From the NCBI GenBank assembly GCA_964494505.1, contig CAZBRO010000012.1:62001-126000 (forward strand): a stretch of DNA of 64,000 nt, written 5' to 3'. Both the position numbers and the translations under genes were made by a program. Within the stretch, counting starts at the first letter, position 1. Every line of letters starts with the position of its first letter. Under the pieces are notes generated by a model that had not been told where the DNA came from, searched no databases, and saw nothing but the letters and a program-made list of their open reading frames with translations. This document shows, one piece after another, positions 59,418 to 64,000 of this stretch. This DNA is from CAIYRG01 sp964494505 (GTDB lineage Bacteria; Pseudomonadota; Alphaproteobacteria; Micropepsales; Micropepsaceae).

Positions 59418-59945
59418 ATGAAAACCATTCTTGCCGCTTCAATCGCGGTATTGCTCGCCGCCGCCGCCAATGCGGCTCCGGCGCCGGGTGGTGCTGCCAC
59501 CGACATCAGCAACGCCGATGTTCAGGCCATGGCAAAACGATTGTCCTCTCAGCCCGGAGGCGACGAATTGCTCCGCGTCGTGCCCATCAACAACGGAGAA
59601 TACAATGTGGCTGTCGCCGTGGTGCACCGCGCGAAGGCGGCCAAACTCGACGCCACGCTCGAACATAGCCAGATCGCGGAGGTCTACCACATCATCTCCG
59701 GCAGCGGCACGATGGTGAGCGACGGCGGCATCGAGAATGCGAAGCCCAGCACCGATCCGCACACGCTCTCCGTTGTGGGTCCCTCTTCGGGCGGGAAGAT
59801 CGCCGGAGGCCACACCCGCAAGATCAGTGCGGGCGACGTCGTGATCGTGCCGCCCAACACCGCGCATGGCTGGAGCGAGGTGACCGAAGAGCTTGTCTAT
59901 CTGGTGGTGCGCATGGATCCCAAGAAGGTCTTGAAACCGAATTAG
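59418..59945 (+). CDS. Secreted cupin protein, tandem copy 1
   Basis: 175 residues from ATG 59418 (MKTILAASIAVLLAAAANAA, signal peptide); GGGAGGGAA precedes it and the GTG at 59391 only adds nine residues. One cupin: HRAKAAKLDATLEHSQIAEVYHIISGSGTMV (motif 1 with His and Glu) and KISAGDVVIVPPNTAHGWSEV (motif 2 with His). It shares EHSQIAEVY, ISG(S/T)GT and the YLVVRMDPKKVL ending with copy 2, nine bases downstream. Probable metal-binding periplasmic protein; reaction unknown. Confidence 0.82.
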   Translation: MKTILAASIAVLLAAAANAAPAPGGAATDISNADVQAMAKRLSSQPGGDELLRVVPINNGEYNVAVAVVHRAKAAKLDATLEHSQIAEVYHIISGSGTMVSDGGIENAKPSTDPHTLSVVGPSSGGKIAGGHTRKISAGDVVIVPPNTAHGWSEVTEELVYLVVRMDPKKVLKPN

Positions 59946-59954
59946 GAGAGCACG

Positions 59955-60509
59955 ATGAGAACGGCCCTTGTATTGACGCTCGCTCTGGGCGTCGCGGGCG
60001 CGGCGCTGGCGCAGCAAGCACCGGGCGGCGCTGCAACCGACATCACCAATGCCGAGATTCAGGCGGTGATCAAGAAGACGCCAAATCTGCCGGTCAGCGA
60101 CCAGCAGATCCGCGTGGTGAGCATCAACGGCGATTATAATCTCGGCGTCGGCGTGGTGCACCGCGCCAAAACCGAGAAGCAAAGCGTCGGCGGCTCCGAG
60201 CACAGCCAGATCGCCGAGGTCTATCAGGTGATCTCCGGCACCGGCACGCTGGTGACAGGCGGCACGCTGGAAGGCGCAAAACAGCGCGATGCCAATGCAG
60301 AAGCGGTAAAGACTCTCACCGGCCCCAGCATGGAAGGCTCGCGCATCGTCGGCGGCGTCAGCCGGAAAGTGGGTCCCGGCGATGTCGTCATCATCCCGCC
60401 CAACACGCCGCATACATTTACGGAGATCACCTCGCCCGAGATCGTCTACCTCGTGGTGCGGATGGACCCGCACAAGGTGCTGCCGGCAGGCTATGTGAAT
60501 AAACCCTAG
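59955..60509 (+). CDS. Secreted cupin protein, tandem copy 2
   Basis: 184 residues. Signal peptide (TALVLTLALGVAGAALAQQ). Same fold and blocks as copy 1: SEHSQIAEVYQVISGTGTLV and VGPGDVVIIPPNTPHTFTEI, ending IVYLVVRMDPHKVLPAGYVNKP. APGGAATDI at the mature start is shared exactly, so the pair arose by tandem duplication. The stop TAG (60507-60509) is built partly from the inserted element at 60509-60606. Convergent with the pyruvate-kinase-like gene. Confidence 0.85.
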   Translation: MRTALVLTLALGVAGAALAQQAPGGAATDITNAEIQAVIKKTPNLPVSDQQIRVVSINGDYNLGVGVVHRAKTEKQSVGGSEHSQIAEVYQVISGTGTLVTGGTLEGAKQRDANAEAVKTLTGPSMEGSRIVGGVSRKVGPGDVVIIPPNTPHTFTEITSPEIVYLVVRMDPHKVLPAGYVNKP

Positions 60510-60608
60510 TGTGGTGGATTTGATGTTCTTGAGATCAGAATGGCATCCTCATAAAATTCGCCCTCAATGTTGCTCCAAGATGCTGCAAATTTCGGATTCG
60601 CCACACTA
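60507..60608. mobile_element. MITE-like element with TA duplication (IS630/Tc1-type target), flanked by CTAG
   Basis: Element 60509-60606 (98 bp) begins GTGTGGTGGA and ends TTCGCCACAC; the first six bases are perfect terminal inverted repeats, with more matches farther in. TA lies on both sides (60507-60508 and 60607-60608), inside CTAG. Removing the element and one TA restores CCCTAGGG. No transposase fits in 98 bp, so any transposase would act in trans. IS630-family elements such as IS870 are known to use CTAG sites and duplicate TA. Confidence 0.6.
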
Positions 60609-62120
60609 GGGCACGTCGCCTTCCGACCAGGAGTGCAGCGCGCGAAGCATCGGCGTCTTCTTTACCTGATGCTCCGCCATCCGGCGCATGAGCCGGTCGA
60701 GCGTGGCGACGGCGCTTAGCACGTTGGGACCTTTGTTCAGCATCACGCATTCCGCGCGGCCCGCCATCGCGGCATCCGTCATTTCGCCGCGCGAGGGAAC
60801 GCCTTTCTTCACCAATCCTTCGAGGACCTGGGTTGCCCAGATCGACGGAATATGGGCGGCTTCGCACAGCCACAGGATTTCCTCCTGCATTTCGGCGAGC
60901 CGCGTGAAGCCCAGCTCCACCGCAAGATCGCCCCGCGCGATCATGACTGCCAGCGGCTGTTGTCCGGCGGCGCGGACAATGATTTCGGGAAGATTCTTCA
61001 CCGCGCGCGGCGTTTCGATCTTGGCGACCAGTCCCAATTTCCGCCAATCGGGGCGCCGCTTCGCCAGTTCCTGCTGCAGCATCGCGACATCTTCGGCCGT
61101 CTCCACGAAGGAATAGCCGGCCAGATCGGCGTGCTCGGCGATGAAGTCGAGATCTTCCAGATCCTGCCCGGTCAAGGGATCGAGATTGAGCCGCACGCCG
61201 GGAAAATTGATGCCGCGTTCGGGCTGGAGCTTCACGCCTTTCTGACGGCCTCCTTCGATATGCACCAAATATCCGCAGGACACTTCGCGACTGACGTGAC
61301 CGCGCAGCTTGCCGTCGTCGATGGAGACCGGATCGCCGGGTTTCAGCCCGTCGAGCACCTGGGGCGGCGCACAAGCAGCTTTGAAGCCCGGCCCTTCCGG
61401 GCAGAGCGCAATATCCCGGCAGAGCAGAATGTCGTCGCCCACGAGAAGCCGTCCACGGTCCGGCGGCGTTGCGGTTGCTGCAAGGCGCACTTTCGGGCCC
61501 GCTATATCCATCAGGATCCGGATGCGGCGCCCGATTGTGCTCTCGGCCTTACGGACATTGGCGATCATGCGTTCCCAGACCGCGCGGCCATCATGGGCGC
61601 AATTGATCCGCACGCAGTCCATTCCGGCGCGGCCCAGTCGCAAGAGAAAATCAGGATCGTCAGCCGCTTCGGGCCCCAGTGTGACCAGGATGAATCCTCG
61701 CCCTGACGCCTGGGTTCCGAAAATTTCCTCGACATTGCGCCCGAGCATGCGCTCGCCGCGAAAGAATTGATGGGAAGATGGGAAGGGCGGTTCCGGACCG
61801 CTCTTGCTCGCAAGCCGGCTCAGAACTGCGATCACCGCATCGACATTGGCCAATACGTGGCCCTCGGCCCGGCCGAGCGAGGACAGACCCAATGCCATCA
61901 GCCGTCTTTGCAGCGGTCGGAGGTCGTCGCGCCGAAACGCGAGATATTGAGCGAAATTCAACGCGCTCGCCGCGAAACGGGACCGCGCGATCTGGTGCTT
62001 CCAGCCATCATAGGACGCGCGGCCTTCGCTCGCGATGCCGGTGCGCAGCGTTATGATGTCATGCAGCAAATCCGAGGCAATGCGCTGCGTGCTTTCGGGC
62101 TCTTTTGGTGCGGACGCCAT
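60606..62120 (-). CDS. Pyruvate kinase-like protein with N-terminal extension and no C-terminal domain
   Basis: 504 residues from ATG 62120 (MASAPKEPESTQ, AAGG upstream); a longer start at 62168 is possible. After a helical extension of about 130 residues the pyruvate kinase barrel appears: ILVTLGPEAADDP, AGMDCVRINCAHDG, ILMDIAGPKVRL, VAKIETPRAVKNL (catalytic Lys/Glu), MIARGDLAVELG and WATQVLEGLVKKGVPSRGEM. The cation-site Ser of N-x-S-H is Ala. It ends about 50 residues after TQVLE, so the normal C-terminal domain is missing. Enzyme activity is therefore uncertain. Confidence 0.82.
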   Translation of the reverse strand: MASAPKEPESTQRIASDLLHDIITLRTGIASEGRASYDGWKHQIARSRFAASALNFAQYLAFRRDDLRPLQRRLMALGLSSLGRAEGHVLANVDAVIAVLSRLASKSGPEPPFPSSHQFFRGERMLGRNVEEIFGTQASGRGFILVTLGPEAADDPDFLLRLGRAGMDCVRINCAHDGRAVWERMIANVRKAESTIGRRIRILMDIAGPKVRLAATATPPDRGRLLVGDDILLCRDIALCPEGPGFKAACAPPQVLDGLKPGDPVSIDDGKLRGHVSREVSCGYLVHIEGGRQKGVKLQPERGINFPGVRLNLDPLTGQDLEDLDFIAEHADLAGYSFVETAEDVAMLQQELAKRRPDWRKLGLVAKIETPRAVKNLPEIIVRAAGQQPLAVMIARGDLAVELGFTRLAEMQEEILWLCEAAHIPSIWATQVLEGLVKKGVPSRGEMTDAAMAGRAECVMLNKGPNVLSAVATLDRLMRRMAEHQVKKTPMLRALHSWSEGDVP

Positions 62121-62235
62121 GTTACCTTTTACTCGTGGGTTCCGCAGCATCACGCCTGTGTGTGACAAACTGAGGACGGAATGCCGTGAAAGGCCACGCG
62201 TGGCTACGCCCGCGAATGGCGGTTTGCCTCGATGA

Positions 62236-62268
62236 ACAAGAAAAGGGGCCGGCTTTCACGGGCCCCTT
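62236..62268 (-). terminator. Rho-independent terminator
   Basis: On the minus strand AAGGGGCC (62268-62261), loop CGTGAAAGCC, GGCCCCTT (62250-62243), then TTCTTGT: eight perfect pairs and a short T-run. It starts about 40 bases after the stop of the secreted-protein gene at 62306 and separates it from the kinase-like gene. Confidence 0.65.
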
Positions 62269-62305
62269 GAGAAATGCTCAGTTTTCGCTTTGACCGGCTG
62301 AGGCT

Positions 62306-62863
62306 TTATTTCAGCGTTGCCACATCGACCGAGCCGGGTTCGGCCCGCTCAGGGCGAAAGGCCAGCGAATCCACGAACCGTCCCGGTTCGCCCGTCTCAT
62401 AATCGCCATTGGCCGGCAGCACGGTCGCCTGCAGCGTGATCAGCCGCCCATTGACGAAATAGAACGCGGCCAAGGTGCGCCCGCCATTGTTGGGCTGATC
62501 GATCGTGAGCTTGCGCCCGTACAGACCATCCACGCGGCCGAACGTGTCCATGCGCAGCTTCTTCTTGTCCTGGAACAGGAACGTGGCTTCGCCCAGGAGC
62601 ACCGCGCCCTCGTTCGCGCGCTTGGAGAAATCGGCCACGGTCACTTTGTATTCGATGTTGTCGTCGACCGAGCGATAAACGACGGCATCCATGGTGCCGG
62701 CCAATTGGCCGCTGACCTTGGCCTTCTCGAGTTTGAGAACGCCCGGCGCTTCGAAGGAAAAGCCCATCGCCTTGCTGATATAGCTGTGCCAGGCCGCGTC
62801 GGCCGGCGCCGTCATCGCCGCCAGCACTACGCCCGCCAGCGCTGCCATCATTGTGATCCGCAT
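62306..62863 (-). CDS. Secreted protein of unknown function
   Basis: 185 residues. Signal peptide (MMAALAGVVLAAMTAPADA). Mature part AWHSYISKAMGFSFEAPGVLKLEK, VVYRSVDDNIEYKVTVADFS, RKLTIDQPNNGGRTLAAFYFVNG RLITLQATVLPANGDYE is beta-rich and resembles PsbP-like or DUF1795-like exported proteins in its GFSFEAPG start, but no family assignment is firm. GGGAGG precedes the ATG. It is 22 bases downstream of the quinoprotein, so probably in the same operon. Confidence 0.7.
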   Translation of the reverse strand: MRITMMAALAGVVLAAMTAPADAAWHSYISKAMGFSFEAPGVLKLEKAKVSGQLAGTMDAVVYRSVDDNIEYKVTVADFSKRANEGAVLLGEATFLFQDKKKLRMDTFGRVDGLYGRKLTIDQPNNGGRTLAAFYFVNGRLITLQATVLPANGDYETGEPGRFVDSLAFRPERAEPGSVDVATLK

Positions 62864-62885
62864 ATGTCCCTCCCTGAGCTTGGTT

Positions 62886-64000
62886 TTAATTCGGCAGGCT
62901 GAACGCGATGAACTCGCCCGAGTAGCGAGGATCGCTCACCTCGACCACGATGTATTGTTTCCCATCGACGCTGTAGGTCATCGGCGAGCCGCTCTGCTGC
63001 GCGGGCATCAACACCGCGCCGACTTGCGCACCCGTCAGCTTGTCGTAGGCCCGCAGCATCGCGCCCTTGGGATGGTCGGGCGTGGTCGTCGATTGCGGGT
63101 CGCCCATGATCACCAGCGTCTTGGTGACGAGCAGTCCCACGCCCCAGGTCCCCGGCTGCCCGGTCTTGGGGATGCTGATGCCGCGCAGCATGGGATTGTT
63201 GCGGATGTCGTCGGGGGTGTCGCCGTGCGGCGTCTGCCATTTGAGCTGGCCCTTGTCCAAATCGACCGCGGCCAGCAATCCGTAAGGGGGCTTTACGAGG
63301 GGGAGCCCGCTTATGGAAAAATTGGCGGGCGGCGTGCCCGGAGCGGGCGGGGGCGGTGCACCGGAGGCCGCTTCCCGCGCGCGCTGGGCGGTCAGCGGCG
63401 CATCGGCCGCGCAGCAATCGCCGGGTCCGAGCACGATCTGGAACGGACGGCCCTCGACGCCGGTGACATAGCGCATATCGGTGAATTCGGCCGGCGGCGT
63501 CCGCAAGGAGCGGTTGCCCGGATTGTTCCCTGCCGGTGCAAACGCGATGTGCAGTTCGGGATCGTAGCCGCCGCCGGGCCAGTTGGTGGCGGTGCCGGCA
63601 ACGATGGCCCCCAGCATGCCCTTGTCGTCTCCAAGCGCGGGCGGCTGAAAGGGATTGCCCGACACTTTGTAGCGTTTGAGGAATTCGACCGCCTGCGCCC
63701 GCAAAGCCGGCGTGAAGTCGATCAGATCGTCGGGCAGCTTCAGCGAATTGCGCGCATATTTGAGGCTGTCCGGCGGGAAGGGCTGTGTGGCTGCGGTCTT
63801 CTCGCCCGGCACGTCGGATTGCGGCACCGGCCGCTCCTCGATCGGCCACACGGGAACACCCGTGACGCGATCGAAGACATACATCCAGCCTTCCTTGCTC
63901 GGCACCGCGACCGCCTTGATGGCGCGTCCGTTGACATTGATGTCGGCAAGGATCGGCATCGACGACATGTCGTAATTCCAGATCGGATGATGCACGAACT
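62886..64000 (-). CDS. PQQ-dependent quinoprotein dehydrogenase (5' part beyond window)
   Basis: The C-terminal 371 residues; the frame runs off the right edge, with FVHHPIWNYDMSSMP and then the open end. Propeller blades typical of PQQ dehydrogenases of the glucose/quinate/shikimate and related families: WMYVFDRVTGVPVWPIEERPV, LAAVDLDKGQLKWQTPHGD, GTWGVGLLVTKTLVIMGD and LRAYDKLTGAQVGAVLMPA, ending YIVVEVSDPRYSGEF. CCAADAPLT (about 185) is a Cys pair reminiscent of the vicinal disulfide of quinoprotein alcohol dehydrogenases, though its position differs. It oxidises an alcohol or sugar in the periplasm. Confidence 0.9.
   Translation of the reverse strand, partial: FVHHPIWNYDMSSMPILADINVNGRAIKAVAVPSKEGWMYVFDRVTGVPVWPIEERPVPQSDVPGEKTAATQPFPPDSLKYARNSLKLPDDLIDFTPALRAQAVEFLKRYKVSGNPFQPPALGDDKGMLGAIVAGTATNWPGGGYDPELHIAFAPAGNNPGNRSLRTPPAEFTDMRYVTGVEGRPFQIVLGPGDCCAADAPLTAQRAREAASGAPPPPAPGTPPANFSISGLPLVKPPYGLLAAVDLDKGQLKWQTPHGDTPDDIRNNPMLRGISIPKTGQPGTWGVGLLVTKTLVIMGDPQSTTTPDHPKGAMLRAYDKLTGAQVGAVLMPAQQSGSPMTYSVDGKQYIVVEVSDPRYSGEFIAFSLPN

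Noticed and set aside
60535..61374. Minus-strand frame starting inside the pyruvate kinase-like gene and running through the MITE-like element
   Set aside because: It is another frame of the kinase-like gene with an arginine-rich composition; no recognisable domain.
1..64000. CRISPR arrays, prophage genes, rRNA operons, integrase or intact transposase genes
   Set aside because: I read through the window for regular repeats, phage structural genes, conserved rRNA motifs and transposase DDE signatures, and saw none.

Overview
The window reads as a high-GC alphaproteobacterial chromosome, most likely a free-living soil or sediment organism; no genus is claimed. The main evidence is an F0 ATP synthase operon (atpI-B-E-b'-b) carrying both b and b' subunits and lacking F1 genes, the mutY / DUF721 (DciA-type) / DsbA / smc neighbourhood, and MacAB, RND and PEP-CTERM genes. 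I saw no rRNA, tRNA, CRISPR array, prophage or intact transposase gene. Coding density is high, with many 1-4 base stop/start overlaps.

Layout. 1-8.4 kb: end of an MFS transporter gene overlapping a GDT1-type cation exporter, a cytochrome P460-like protein, an AT-richer papain-like protease, rnd, aspS, an AI-2E-family membrane protein and a GT4 glycosyltransferase. 8.4-12 kb: the F0 operon on the minus strand with a good sigma70-type promoter and a MetE-like gene fixed to its 3' end. 12-20 kb: an L,D-transpeptidase, ribA with a degenerate N-terminal domain, an OmpR-type regulator, two convergent paralogues of an unnamed secreted family and a MacAB-type exporter. 20-28.5 kb: a class A penicillin-binding protein, smc, an HTH-membrane-DsbA gene, a DUF721 gene and mutY. 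28.5-42 kb: PEP-CTERM protein, hydroxylase, MOSC protein, a three-gene RND efflux operon, two MFS carriers, a MORN-repeat protein and an isolated Flp pilin.

42-50.7 kb is one tight nine-gene minus-strand run: cysK, sseA, GNAT, OPT transporter, POT transporter, metC, a small unknown, hisI and a Tat-exported hydrolase-fold protein. It combines cysteine synthesis, thiol sulfur transfer, two kinds of oligopeptide importer and cystathionine cleavage, suggesting uptake and breakdown of sulfur-containing peptides.

51-64 kb is dominated by genes for exported proteins: an amidohydrolase-fold protein without the usual HxH metal motif, three cupins, a double HbpS/GlcG-type protein, two NHL beta-propellers, small unknowns and a PQQ quinoprotein. 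Several are local duplicates. A 98-bp MITE-like element between a cupin gene and a pyruvate-kinase-like gene sits exactly where both genes end and helps form both stop codons.
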